This document shows, piece by piece, positions 8,129 to 19,572 of a DNA stretch of 64,000 bases. Made by a program: the position numbers and the translations under genes. The DNA comes from CAVVIH01 sp963748295 (GTDB lineage Bacteria; Acidobacteriota; Vicinamibacteria; Vicinamibacterales; 2-12-FULL-66-21), in NCBI GenBank assembly GCA_963748295.1, contig CAVVIH010000006.1, positions 1,364,001-1,428,000 of the forward strand, read 5' to 3'. The notes beneath the pieces are model-generated. The model was not told where the DNA came from and made no database searches. It saw only the letters and a program-made list of their open reading frames with translations. Numbering within the stretch: the stretch's first letter is position 1; every line of letters begins with the position of its first letter.

Positions 8129-9667
8129 ATGATGCCGCGTCCTATCGTGCTCCTTTTCCTGGTTTCGATCTGCGGCATTTCCGTCTCTTATACGCTCGCG
8201 CGTGCGCAAGGCCAGGCGGTGAGCCCGCTGGCGTCGAGGATTGACCCCTACGTCGAGAAGCAGCGGGTCGTCGTCTTGACCGACATCGCCAACGAACCGG
8301 ACGATCAGATGTCGATCGTCCGGTTCCTCGTCTACGGCAACCGGTTCGACGTCGAGGGGCTCGTCGCGACGACGTCCACGTGGATGAAGAATCGCGTGCG
8401 GCCCGACGTGCTCCAGACACTCGTGGGGGCGTACGAAGAAGTCCGGCCCAGGCTGAGTCAACATGAGGCGGGGTTTCCGACCGCGGACGCGTTGAGGGCC
8501 GTCATCGTTGCGGGGCAACCCGGTTATGGAATGGCGGCCGTCGGTCCCGACAAGACGACGCCCGGCGCGGCGCTCATCCTTTCAGCCGCCGAAAGAAACG
8601 ACCCGCGTCCGCTGTGGGTGCTCGCATGGGGCGGCGCCAATACCCTCGCCCAGGCACTGGTGCACGCCAGGGCGACGCGATCGGGCGCGCAGGTCGACGC
8701 GGTCGTGGCCAAGCTCCGCGTCTACGCGATCTCCGATCAGGACGATGCGGGTCCGTGGCTCCGTCGGGAGTTCCCGTCTCTCCACTACATCGGCATCCCG
8801 TCAACCCAGGACGGCGAGCAGTACTACCTGGCGACCTGGACCGGCATCAGCGGGGACCGCTTCTACAAGAACGCCGCCGGCGCCGACTTCACCACGTTCA
8901 GCGACGACTGGGTAAATGCGAACATCCGCGCCAAAGGCCCCCTCGGCAAGCACTATCCGATGCCCTGCTGCATTCATGAAGGGGATACCCCCGCGTTCCT
9001 CGGCTTGATCGACAACGGTCTCGCGAGCTTCATGAGCCCGACGTTCGGAGGGTGGGGCGGCCGCTACGTATGGCGCACCTACTCTGGCGAGCCGCGGCCG
9101 TTCTGGACCCAGGGGGGCGATTCGTTCCCCGGACGCGACAGCTCGAGGGACACCGTGGCCGGCATCGATGGCCGGACACACACGACGGATCAGGCGACAA
9201 TCTGGCGCTGGCGCACCGCGTTCCAGCACGACTTTGCCGCGCGCATGGATTGGACCATCACCGATGTGACCCAGGCGAATCACAATCCGAGCGTCGTGGT
9301 GAACGGCTCGGGCGGCAAGGCGCCGATCGCGATCACCGCAACAGTCGGCGTGCCCGTCACGCTCGATGCGGCGGGGACACGCGATCCCGATGGCGACGCG
9401 TTGCAGTTCCGCTGGTTCTTCTATCCCGAGGCGGGCACGGGGATTCCCGGCCAGCCCGTGTCCATCGCGCGCGCGCGGCCGGCTGGTGGAGCCGGAGGCC
9501 CGCGTGAACCGCCCCCGCGAGTCACTCTCAGCGGCGACCAGACGCCGCGGGTCACGGTGACCCCGCTCGTCGCGGGCACGGCGCACGTCATCCTGGCTGT
9601 CGAAGACGCGGGCGCTCCGGCGCTGTCCGCGTATCGCCGCGTCATCATCACGATCCGGGAGCGGTAA
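8129..9667 (+). CDS. Exported DUF1593 (nucleoside hydrolase-like) protein
   Basis: 512 residues with an N-terminal hydrophobic signal (MMPRPIVLLFLVSICGISV). The acidic motif VVLTDIANEPDDQMS matches the metal-binding Asp cluster of the inosine-uridine nucleoside hydrolase fold used by DUF1593 proteins. The body up to about residue 380 follows that family. The C-terminal 130 residues form an Ig-like or cadherin-like sandwich (ITATVGVPVTLDAAGTRDPDG). Such proteins are predicted secreted glycan hydrolases. It starts 12 bases after the radical SAM gene but has no obvious functional link to it. Confidence 0.75.
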   Translation: MMPRPIVLLFLVSICGISVSYTLARAQGQAVSPLASRIDPYVEKQRVVVLTDIANEPDDQMSIVRFLVYGNRFDVEGLVATTSTWMKNRVRPDVLQTLVGAYEEVRPRLSQHEAGFPTADALRAVIVAGQPGYGMAAVGPDKTTPGAALILSAAERNDPRPLWVLAWGGANTLAQALVHARATRSGAQVDAVVAKLRVYAISDQDDAGPWLRREFPSLHYIGIPSTQDGEQYYLATWTGISGDRFYKNAAGADFTTFSDDWVNANIRAKGPLGKHYPMPCCIHEGDTPAFLGLIDNGLASFMSPTFGGWGGRYVWRTYSGEPRPFWTQGGDSFPGRDSSRDTVAGIDGRTHTTDQATIWRWRTAFQHDFAARMDWTITDVTQANHNPSVVVNGSGGKAPIAITATVGVPVTLDAAGTRDPDGDALQFRWFFYPEAGTGIPGQPVSIARARPAGGAGGPREPPPRVTLSGDQTPRVTVTPLVAGTAHVILAVEDAGAPALSAYRRVIITIRER

Positions 9668-9725
9668 TCGTCGGGTTTCATTCCAGTGGCCGTTGTGGTC
9701 CAGAATGACGTGACTGGACTCCACG

Positions 9726-11873
9726 ATGCCGCGTACCGTGATGCTCGTCCTTTTCGCGTCGCTGATTGCGTTCGGCGCACGACCACCGGCGCGCGGCGCG
9801 GCGCAGCAGAAGCCGGCCCCGGCTCCCGCCGACACGCAGGAACGGGCCCGGCTCCTCGATCTGCAGCGCGCGGCGGCCACATCCCTGCAACAGGCCCGAG
9901 GTGAGGGTGCGGCGGCCGATCAGATCAGGAAGGCTCTCCTCGACGCCAGCAGCCGCATAGGCGCGCTGGCAAACGCCAGCTTCGAACCGCTCCTGCGCGA
10001 GGAGCTCCGGCGGGCCGCCTCCGATCTCACGGCGCTCGCAGCGGGTGATCTCGAGGGCATCGTGCCGGCAACCGCGCCGGTGCTGCCACTCCTCGAGAGA
10101 GTGAAGGCCAGCTTGGAGGGGGACGTCGCGCTGGGCCTCTCGTTCCAGGGGAGCTACAGCCAGACGAAGCCCAAGGAGCCGGCGTACGGCGGGCATGCCT
10201 CGTCGATGGGGCCGGCGCCGGCGAATGTGCCATCGCCTGACGACGGCGCGCCGGTGCCGGTGACTTTCGAGCAAGGGGCGCAGCTGGGCGCCAAGGTCTA
10301 TTGCGGCGGTCCAACCAAGGACCACATCCTCGAATCGGCCTGCGGCGGCGTCGCGCTGTTCGACTACGACGGCGATGGACTCCTCGACATCTACCTGGTG
10401 ACGGGCGCGGCGCTCACGCCGGACCGCGAGCGTATCGCGCACCGCAATACGCTCTACCGCAACCTCGGTGGCTGGAAGTTCGCGGACGTGTCGAAGCAGG
10501 CGGGCGTGGACCTCGCCGCCTGGGGGAGCGGCGCGTGCGTCGGCGATTCAGACGGCGATGGCCGCCTCGATCTTTACGTCACGAACTGGGGCAGCAACGC
10601 GCTGTTCCGCAACCGCGGCGACGGCAGCTTCGAAGAGATCGCGGCGCGCGCGGGCGTCGCTGCCGGCGGCTGGAGCACCGGCTGCACGTTCTTCGACGCC
10701 GACGCCGACGGCGACCTGGACCTCTACGTCGCGCGCTACGTGGACACGAGCTGGGACTCGATCGTGCGCGCGCAGCGGTCGCTCGTGTGGCGCAACGGTC
10801 CGCGCATCATGGTCGGCCCCGTCGGTCTTGCCGGCGAGTCCGATCTGTTCTTCGAGAACATCGGCAACGGCAGGTTCGTCGAGGCCGCCGGGCAGCACGG
10901 GCTGGCGGATGCTTCGCGGGCCTACGGTTTCGGCGTCGTCGCGACCGACTACGACAACGACAGCTTCGTCGATCTGTTCGTGGCCAACGACTCGAATCCG
11001 AACCTCCTCTACCACAACCTCGGGAATGGCCGTTTCGAGAGCGTCGGCCTCGCCGCGGGCGTGGCGCTGAACGCCGATGCCCGCGCGCAGGCAGGAATGG
11101 GAGCCGACGCCGGCGATTACGACGGCGACGGCCGGATGGATCTCGTCCTCACCACCTTCGCGCACGATCGCTACACGCTCTTCCGCAATCTCGACGGCCG
11201 GAATTTCGAGGATGTGAGCGCCACAACCGGCATCGCGGCCCCCACGTTCGTCCGCATGGGATGGGGTACGGCCTTCCTCGACGCCGACCTCGACGGGAAA
11301 CTCGATCTGTTCTTCGCCAACGGCCACATTTTTTCTGACATCGACAACTTTCCGAAGCTTGGCGAAACCTACCGCCAGAAGAACCAGCTGCTGCTGAACA
11401 CCGGCACCCGGTTCCGCGACGTCTCGGAACGCGCCGGCGCCGGCCTTCAGATCGCGCGCGTCGGCCGCGGCCTCGCCGTGGGCGATCTCGACAACGACGG
11501 CGATCTCGATCTGGTGGTGAGCAATACCGACGATGCTCCGACGCTGCTGGAGAACCGGCAGGCGACGAAGCGTCACTGGGTGTCGGTGAGCGCTGTGTCG
11601 TCCGCCGGCAACCGCTTCGCGATCGGCGCGAGAGTGACGGTCAGCGGCGGCGGCAGCAGGCAGATGCGCGAGATCCGTTCGGGCGGCAGCTTTCTTTCGC
11701 AGAACGATCTGCGGGCGCAGTTCGGACTCGGCGACTACGCCGGACCGGTGGACGTAGAGATTCGCTTGCCCGGCGGTCGACGCTGGGAGTGGAAGCAGCT
11801 GCCGGCCGATCGCCTCCACGTGCTGACGCTCACGGACTCGGCGGCCGTCCCGAAGGTGGGTCCGGCACGGTGA
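9726..11873 (+). CDS. CRTAC1-family exported FG-GAP/ASPIC-UnbV protein
   Basis: 715 residues. A signal peptide is followed by a helical N-terminal region (residues about 25-150), then at least six FG-GAP/VCBS calcium-binding repeats with cores such as FDYDGDGLLDIYLV, DSDGDGRLDLYVTNWG and DADADGDLDLYVARY. The C-terminal 90 residues are the ASPIC/UnbV module (NRFAIGARVTVSGG, then IRSGGSFLSQNDLRAQFGLG). This is a secreted beta-propeller of unknown ligand. Its stop overlaps the GTG start of the next CRTAC1 gene (GTGA at 11870), so both are translated together. Confidence 0.85.
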   Translation: MPRTVMLVLFASLIAFGARPPARGAAQQKPAPAPADTQERARLLDLQRAAATSLQQARGEGAAADQIRKALLDASSRIGALANASFEPLLREELRRAASDLTALAAGDLEGIVPATAPVLPLLERVKASLEGDVALGLSFQGSYSQTKPKEPAYGGHASSMGPAPANVPSPDDGAPVPVTFEQGAQLGAKVYCGGPTKDHILESACGGVALFDYDGDGLLDIYLVTGAALTPDRERIAHRNTLYRNLGGWKFADVSKQAGVDLAAWGSGACVGDSDGDGRLDLYVTNWGSNALFRNRGDGSFEEIAARAGVAAGGWSTGCTFFDADADGDLDLYVARYVDTSWDSIVRAQRSLVWRNGPRIMVGPVGLAGESDLFFENIGNGRFVEAAGQHGLADASRAYGFGVVATDYDNDSFVDLFVANDSNPNLLYHNLGNGRFESVGLAAGVALNADARAQAGMGADAGDYDGDGRMDLVLTTFAHDRYTLFRNLDGRNFEDVSATTGIAAPTFVRMGWGTAFLDADLDGKLDLFFANGHIFSDIDNFPKLGETYRQKNQLLLNTGTRFRDVSERAGAGLQIARVGRGLAVGDLDNDGDLDLVVSNTDDAPTLLENRQATKRHWVSVSAVSSAGNRFAIGARVTVSGGGSRQMREIRSGGSFLSQNDLRAQFGLGDYAGPVDVEIRLPGGRRWEWKQLPADRLHVLTLTDSAAVPKVGPAR

Positions 11874-14800
11874 GAATGTTCCTGATCCTCGGCCTGCTGG
11901 TCGCGCTGTCGCAGGAAGGCGCCCTCTATCGGCCGAGGCTGGCGGTGCCGGACGCGAGCCAGCCGTTCCTGAAGCATCTCGAACCCGGAGATGACGCATT
12001 CCCTCTGGAACGGACGGTGCGGGAGATCGACGCACGGCTTGGCGAATGGTCGCGTGCGTTGCGCACGGGCGCCGCGAAGCCGACATCGGTGATCGACGCC
12101 CTTCTCGCTCCCGGCTTCCGCGGCGCACGGCTCTCGACTGCCGACGAACTGTCGCCCCCGGGCTCGGGTCCCCTCGACGTGCAGCGATCGCGGGATCTCC
12201 CGCGCGAGCCGACGCTCGACGCGCGCGCCTTCGCCGCGGAACTTCAGCGGCTGACGCGCGACTTTCGCGAGATCACCGTCGCGGAGTTCCTCATCACCGC
12301 GATCGAGCCTGAACCCGGCGAGCTCCCGAGCTCCCGAGCTCCCGAGCCCCGAACACTTCGGACATCCGTCCGTTATGACCTCGTCGGCGCCGGTACGAAG
12401 GCGTTCCGGGTGGAGCACGTGGGCGTGTGGGAGATGGTCTGGCACAAGCAGCCGTCAGGCTGGCAGGTCGTGCGCTGGACGGCTGCCGAACATCTGGTCA
12501 GCCGCGCGCGGGCCCCGATCTTCACGGAGATGACCGCGGCGGCGCTCGCGCGCAACGAGTCGTTTCGCCAGCTCAACGTCGACCTGGACTCCTGGATGGC
12601 GGCGTTCGACTCGGTGCTGACGCGCGACTCGAACGGCCATCACGGCGTCTCGGTCGGCGACGCGGACGGCGACGGACTCGAGGACCTCTACGTCGCCCAG
12701 CCGGCGGGCATGCCCAATCGCTTGTTCCGCAATCGCGGCGACTCGACTTTCGAGGACATCACCGACAATGCGCGAGTGGGTGTCCTGGACGACACCGCGC
12801 AGTCTCTCTTCGCCGACGTGGACAACGACGGCGATCAGGATCTCGTCCTCGCCACCGCAACGCAGCCGCTGCTGTTCGTCAACGACGGCTCGGCACGCTT
12901 CACGCCGGTACCCGATGCGTTCAGGTCCGCGCAGCCGCTGCAGGGCCTGCTCACGTCGATCTCGATGGCGGACTACGACCGCGACGGCTTTCTCGATCTG
13001 TACCTGTGCGTCTACTCGTACTTCTTCGGAGCCGGCGAGGACAAAGCCGGGACGCCCGCGCCGTACTACGATGCGCGCAACGGTCCGCCCGCCGTGCTCT
13101 TCCGGAACGACGGCCGCGGCCGCTTCGTGGACGCGACCGAGGAAAGCGGGCTCGCAGCCGGCAACAACCAGTACCATTTCGCGGCGGCGTGGGCGGACTA
13201 CGACGAAGATGGATGGCCGGACCTGCTGGTCGCGAACGACTTCGGCACCAAGAATCTCTACCGGAACCTCGGGCGCCGCGACGGCAAGGTGACGTTCGAG
13301 GACGCCGCCGCCGCGGCGGGCGTGCTCGATCACGGCGCGGGGATGAGCGCCGCGTTCTTCGATTACGACAACGACGGCCGCCTCGACATCTACACCGGCA
13401 ACATGTGGAGCGCGCCCGGCCTGCGCGTCACCGCTTCCCCCTCGTTCATGGCCGACGAGACGCCGGACGTCCGCGCGCTCTACCGCCGGCACGTTCGCGG
13501 CAACTCCCTGTTCCGCAATCTCGGCGGCGGACGCTTCGAGGACCGGACAATCGCAGCGCGCGCCGCGATGGGGCGCTGGGCCTGGTCCTCGGATACGCTC
13601 GACTTCGACAACGACGGCTGGGACGACCTGTACGTCGCCAACGGCATGCTCACGCGCCGGAACGAGGCGCCGGGCGGGGACCTCGAGGGCTTCTTCTGGC
13701 GGCAGGTCGTCGCGCACTCACCTCGCACACGCATGCCGGGCACGCCGTATGACGATGCGTGGCGCGCGATCAACCAGCTGCTGATTCACGGATCGATCGC
13801 CAGCCGGCAGCGCAACGTCTTCCTGCGCAATGACGGCCAGGGCGGCTTCGACGAGATCTCCGGCGCGCTCGGCCTCGACCTCGATCAGGACGGACGTTCG
13901 TTTGCGCTGATCGACCTCGATCGCGATGGCGATCAGGACCTCGTCCTATTGGCGGCGCGCCAGGCGCCGCAACTGCGGATCTTCCGGAACGATTTCGCGA
14001 GTGTCGCGGCTGAAGGGAGGCCGTCGGGACGGTGCACGGTCGATCGCGGTGCGGCTCACGGGGACCAGGAGCAACCGCGACGCCGTCGGCGCGCGTGTGA
14101 TCGTCGAAACCGATCGCCTGCGTCGTACGAAGGTCGTGCAGGCCGGTTCGGGATTCCTCTCGCAGCATTCGAAGGAGCAGGTCATCGGCCTGGGACCGAG
14201 CGAGCGCGTGGCGAAGCTGACGATCGTCTGGCCGTCGGGACAGACTCAGGCTCTGGCCGACGTGCCACTGAACACTCGCGTCCGCGTCGTCGAAGGCGGT
14301 GACGTCAAGATGGAGCCTCTCGCACCGCATACGTCGGCGCAGGCGGCGCCGGTCCCGCCGCCGGGTTCGGCGCCCGTAGACACCTGGCTGTACGAGCCCT
14401 TTCCGGCGCCGGATTTCTCGCTCCAGGACCTCTCCGGCACCGCACGCTCGCTCGCGGCCCTCAAGGGGAAACCAGCGGCCGTGCTGCTGTGGTCGTTCGA
14501 CGTCCCCGCCGCGCGCGCCGCGCTCGACGCTCTCGCGCGAGGCGCGCAGACCCTGACACAGGCCGGCATCGGCTCGATCGCGATCGCAGTCGAGCCGCCA
14601 AAGGATCCGGCTGCGCTGCGCACCGTTGCCTCGGCCGCACTCCCGGTCGCCGTCGCGACTCGTGAGGTTGGCCTGAGCTACGCGATCCTCAACCGGCACC
14701 TGTTCATGAACCGGCAGGATTTGCGCCTGCCGACATGCCTATTGCTCGACTCGGGCGGCAACGTCGTGCGGGTCTATCGGGACGAAGTGAATGTCGCGCG

Positions 14801-15647
14801 GATCGTGAAGGACGCGAGCGCGATCGAGGCGACGCCCGCCGAACGGCTCGCGCGAGCGTTGCCGTTTCCGGGCACGTTCTACGCCGGACTGCCGCTTCGC
14901 AACTACCTGCCGTACGGACGCGAGCTGCTCGACGAAGGGCTCGACGCCGCCGCCGTTGTCGCGTTCGAGCGCGCCGCACAGGCGAACCCCGGCGCCTCCA
15001 CGCTCTACCGTCTCGGCACGCTGCTGGCGCGAACCGGCGAGAAGGGCCGGGCCCGATCGGCGTTCGAGCGCGCGCTCGCCCTGCAGCCTGACCTGGCCGA
15101 GGCCAACAACGATCTCGGCGCGCTGCTCGCGCAGGAAGGAGATCTCGACGCCGCGATCGGACGGTTCCGCGCGGCTCTGGCGTCCATGCCGGATTATCCG
15201 GACGCGCTGAACAACCTGGGCTATGCGCTGCTGCTCACCGGCCACGACGGTGACGCGCGCGCGCTGTACGAGAAGGCGCTCGCGCTGCAGCCGGATTTCC
15301 CCGAGGCGTTGAACAACCTCGGCCTGCTGTTCGGGCGTGCCGGCGACATGGATCGCGCCGAGAAGTACTTCCGGGACGCCGTAGCCCGTCGCGCCGATTA
15401 CGGTGAGGCGAACAACAACCTGGCGCTGGTCCTCGTCCGGAAGGGGCAGACCGAAGCCGCGGCCGAGCTCCTCGAAGGGCTGCTGAAACGGGCGCCGGAC
15501 TACGACGCGGGCTACATCACGCTGGCGAAGATCTACTACGCTGCCGACCGTACGGCTGACGCGATCGCCACCCTCGGACGGCTCCTGCAGAGGTACCCCG
15601 AACATATCGTTGGCCGAGACATGTTGCGGCAATTGAAACGCAACTGA
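11870..15647 (+). CDS. CRTAC1 propeller fused to thioredoxin-like and TPR domains (one frameshift)
   Basis: The start is GTG at 11870 (or ATG at 11876), overlapping the previous stop. FG-GAP repeats such as VGDADGDGLEDLYVAQ and MADYDRDGFLDLYL fill the first 700 residues. An ASPIC/UnbV module (VIVETDRLRRTKVVQAGSG), a thioredoxin/TlpA-like domain (FPAPDFSLQDLSGTARSLAAL, lacking a CxxC) and five to six TPR units (for example LQPDLAEANNDLGALLAQEG) follow. The frame changes between about 13995 and 14040, just before the ASPIC module, so the gene reads as two pieces of about 715 and 545 residues. The domains continue in the order normal for the family, so one mutated or misread gene is more likely than two. 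An 8-bp repeat array lies in frame at 12319-12350. Confidence 0.75.
12319..12350 (+). repeat. Four 8-bp units (CGAGCTCC) in frame
   Basis: Three perfect CGAGCTCC units and one CGAGCCCC, back to back, encode part of a linker (ELPSSRAPEPRT) ahead of the FG-GAP region. Confidence 0.85.
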
Positions 15648-15654
15648 TTCTTCC

Positions 15655-15683
15655 TTGACTTTTCTGACAGATTCGACTACTCA
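15655..15683 (+). promoter_or_regulatory. Candidate promoter of the TonB receptor gene
   Basis: TTGACT at 15655-15660 and, after 17 bases, TACTCA at 15678-15683, in the AT-richer spacer ahead of the receptor gene. The -10 box is a weak match. Confidence 0.35.
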
Positions 15684-15699
15684 TCTATGCGCCGTTATT

Positions 15700-15718
15700 T
15701 TGTTCGTGTCGCGAACAA
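15700..15718 (+). promoter_or_regulatory. Candidate operator: TTGTTCG-N5-CGAACAA
   Basis: A perfect 7-bp inverted repeat with a 5-base centre lies between the candidate promoter and the receptor start. The regulator is unknown. Confidence 0.4.
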
Positions 15719-15772
15719 AGTATGAAAACTCGGGGCAAGCTGTCAGTGGATTGGGATGGAGGAGGCGAGCTT

Positions 15773-18700
15773 ATGTCCCTTTGGCGAAGGTTCGGAAAGT
15801 TCAGGGTGGGGCTCTCAATTGCCCTTGTAACCCTGGCGCTCGCTGGGTATCCAGCGGTTCTTCGAGCGCAGACGACGAGCGCATCGGTCCTGGGATCGGT
15901 CCACGATCCATCGGGTGCAGTGCTCCCGGGCGTCACGGTCACGTTGACCAGCAACACCCAGGGCAACGTCCTCACGTCGGTGACGGACGAAAGCGGGCGG
16001 TTCGTGTTCCCCATCGTCCGTCCGGACACCTACTCGCTGAGAGTCACGCTCCAGGGCTTCAAGTCAATGGAGCGGACGACCGTCGTCGTGAACGCGAACG
16101 ACAGGCTGGCGCTGGGTGTGCTCGCGCTCGAAGTCGGCGCGCTGACCGAGGAAGTGAGCGTCACAAGCCGCGTGACCGAGGTGCAGTCGACGAGCGGCGA
16201 ACGGTCGTTCACGCTCGAAGCCGAGGCGCTCAAGAACATGGGCAGCAACGGCCGCATGCTCTTCAACCTGGCGACCCTCGCGCCCGGCGTGCTGTCGCAG
16301 AACACGGGCGGTCAGGAACTGAACCAGGTCAGCAACTTCACGGTCAACGGCCAGCGGCCCAACTCGAACAACATGACGATCGACGGCGTCGCCAACATCG
16401 ACACCGGCGACAACGGCGGCAACATGGCGACGACCAACGTCGATGCCGTCGCCGAGTTCAAGATCCTGACCAATGCGTATCAGGCCGAGTACGGCCGCGC
16501 CGTCGGCGGGCAGATACAGGTGGTCACCAAGAGCGGCAGCCAGCAGTTCCGCGGCTCGGGCTACTGGTACGGACGCAGGTCGGATTGGGAAGCCAACACC
16601 TGGCTGAACAATCGCGAAGGGATCAAGAAGCCCGAGACCTCGCGGAACGACAGCGGATACACGTTCGGCGGGCCGGTCTTCTTCCCCGGCTTCAACCAGG
16701 ACAAGAAGCGTCTGTTCTTTTTCTGGAACCAGGAATATCAGCGCCGCAGCAACCCGGCCGGTATCCGCCAGACACGCGTGCCGACCGAGCTCGAACGCCG
16801 GGGCGACTTCTCGCAGAGCGTGAACAGCAGCGGCCAACCGTTCCCGTTCATCCGCGACCACGCCTCGGGCCTCCCGTGCAGCGCAACCGACACCAGCGGC
16901 TGCTTCCAGGATGGCGGCGTCCTCGGGCGGATCCCGGCGAACCGACTTTACGCGCCGGGCCTCGCGGCATTGAATATCTTTCCGACTTCGAACTTCTCGG
17001 GCGGCAGCGGCATCAACTTCCAGAGCCAGGTCCCCGATGCACCGAAGCGCCGCGAAGACCTGCTGCGCATGGACTTCCAGGCGACCCAGAACTGGCGGAT
17101 CACCGGCCGCTACATGCACAACGACGAGAAGATCCTGCAGGCCTACGGGACGACGTGGGCCGGCAACGGCAGCGACCAGCTCCCGACGCCGTCCATGTTC
17201 AACCACCCCGGATCGAACTACATGGTCTCGGCGACCGGCGTGTTGAACAATTCGACGTCCCTCGAAGTGAGCTGGGGACGGGCCTCCAACTCGCTCAACT
17301 GGGACCTGCAGCTGGAGCCACTGTTCCGGTCGAGCTCCGGCGTGAGCGGGATGCCGCTGCTGTTTCCGGATGCCGCACAGGGTGACTACGTACCGTGGTT
17401 CGAGTTCCGCGGAGGCCGGACGGACAACGCCGGCCAGTACCAGACCGATCGCGGGCCGTTTACCAACGAGAACATCACGCACGACGTCGTCGTCAACATG
17501 ACGAAGGTGTGGGGCTCGCACGCGTCGAAGGTCGGCTTCTATTACCAGAACAGTTTCAAGCCGCAGAGCATCTTCGCGAGCTTCAACAGCCGGATCAACT
17601 TCGTCGACAACAGCAACAACCCGTTCGATACGGGCTTCAGCTATGCGAACGCGGCAACAGGCGTCTTCAACAACTACACGCAAGCCAACAAGTTCGCCAT
17701 CCCCGAATGGCGATACCAGAACATCGAGTGGTACGCCCAGGACAACTGGAAGCCGAACCAGCGGTTGACGCTCGACTACGGTGTCCGGTTCTACTACCTG
17801 ACCCCGCAGTGGGACCACAGCCTGCAAGCCTCGAACTTCCTGCCAGAGGAGTTCGATACGAGCAACGCCGCGAGACTGTTCTTCCCGGTCTGCATCGGCG
17901 CGTCTCCGTGCTCGGGCACCAACCGGCGTGGGATGGATCCGCGCTCATCGCGCAGGGCGCGACGCCGACGCTGGCCAACACGGTCGAGGAGCGATTCATC
18001 GGCCGGTTGACACCTGGATCCAACCGGTTCAACGGCTCCTTCCAGGCAGGCCAGGGCATCAACGATGAGCTGCAGGACGGCAGCTCCTTCCGGGTGTCCC
18101 CGCGCGTCGGCGTGGTGTACGACCTGACCGGGCGGGGCCAGACCATCGTTCGCGGCGGCTGGGGAATCTTCTACGACCGGCCGCAGGGCAACATGGTGTT
18201 CGACATGATCTCGAACGCCCCTGGCGTGCTGAACTCGAGGATCGATTTCGGCTTGCTCCAAACATCAGTCAGTTCGGGCGGCTCTGACCCCTTCGCCACG
18301 CTCGGGCTGAACCCGACGGATTTCAACTTCAAGCCACCGCGCGTGCAGCAGTGGAACATTGGTTTCCAGCACAAGCTGCCAGTCCAGATGATCTTCGACA
18401 TCGCGTATGTTGGCTCTAAGTCGACGGACCTGCTCCGGCAGGTGCAGATCAACGCCGTGCCGTTCGGCGCGACGCTCCAGCCTCAGAATCAGGATCCGAC
18501 CCGCGCCCCGGCGGCGACGCTTGGGTCGTCGGCATTGCCGAACGACTTCCTGCGGCCGTTCCCCGGCTACGGCGGCATCAGGATGTGGGACTACAGCGGC
18601 TACGGGAACTACCACGCGCTGCAGACGTCGGTGACGCGGCGGTTCGACCGCGGCTTCAGTTTCACGGGCTTCTGGGTGTGGAGCAAGGCGCTCGGCATCA

Positions 18701-19392
18701 ACAACGATGACTTCGCGGCTGGCGTCCCGAACCTGAGCGAGGCGGAAACGAGGCGGCTGGACTACGGGTTGGTCAACTACGACCGCCCGCACAACATCCT
18801 GCTCAACGCCATCTACCAGCTACCCGCCATCACGGAAAGTCGAATACTGGGTTACCTGGTCAACGACTGGCAGCTCTCGGGATCCTTCCAGTGGCTGAGC
18901 GGCCGGCCGTATGCCGTCAACTTCAACATTCCCGGCATCGGCGCCACCAATCTGACCGGGACGGACGGCAACCCGAACGCGCGCATCGTCCTCACCTGCG
19001 ATCCGGGTGGCGGCAACAGCGGCGACCCGTATCGTCAGTTCAGCAACACATCGTGCTTCGCACCGCCGCAGCAGGGCAGCGATGGCGCCGAGTCGGCGCG
19101 TTTCTTCGCCCGCAACCCGCCGATCAACAACCTCAACCTGTCCGTTTCGAAGCGGGTATCGATCGTCGGCCGGAGCCAGTTCGAATTCCGTGTCGACATG
19201 TTCAACGCGCTGAACCACACGCAGTTCACGGCCGTCAACGCGACCGCGAACTTCAGGAACCTGACCGATCCGACGATCACGAACCTCCCGTACGACGCGA
19301 GCGGGAATCTGACGCAGCGGAACGGATTCGGGACAATCAGTGCAGTCGCGCCCGGGCGCGCGCTGCAGGTCATGACGCGGTTTACGTTCTAA
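15773..19392 (+). CDS. Oar-like TonB-dependent receptor (one frameshift)
   Basis: The start at 15773 was chosen over ATG 15722 because GGAGGAGG precedes it at normal spacing and a signal peptide follows at once. A carboxypeptidase-regulatory-like domain (SVLGSVHDPSGAVLPGVTVT) comes first, then the plug (NFTVNGQRPNSNNMTIDGV) and a long outer-membrane barrel. The C-terminus is RALQVMTRFTF, an aromatic end as expected for BAM insertion. The frame shifts at 17938-17942: GMDP in one frame continues as ALIAQGATPTLANT in the other, consistent with one missing base. Full length is about 1,200 residues, usual for the acidobacterial Oar-like family. The substrate is unknown, perhaps oligosaccharide or peptide given the CRTAC1 neighbours. 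Confidence 0.85.
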
Positions 19393-19403
19393 CCGACCTG
19401 ATC

Positions 19404-19432
19404 GGGGCTCGGGAGCGCAGCTCTCGGGCCCC
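19404..19432 (+). terminator. Hairpin after the TonB receptor
   Basis: A 13-bp stem (two G-U pairs in RNA) with a 3-base loop lies 11 bases after the stop. There is no U-tract, so it may terminate weakly or protect the 3' end. Confidence 0.5.
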
Positions 19433-19572
19433 GGACGAATGGAACCAGCCTCTCTGGCTCCGTGAGGCAAACTCATAGGTTGAGGATGAATCTGCTTCGA
19501 ACTGCTCGAACATGCCGTGCTTCAGACGGGATCCCACTCGGAGAACTCCTTTTTCACCCATTTTCGTATCGT

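Noticed and set aside
16064..17827. Long minus-strand open frame opposite the TonB receptor
   Set aside because: No domain or start signal; long antisense frames are expected at this GC content. The same applies to most other overlapping long frames in the window.
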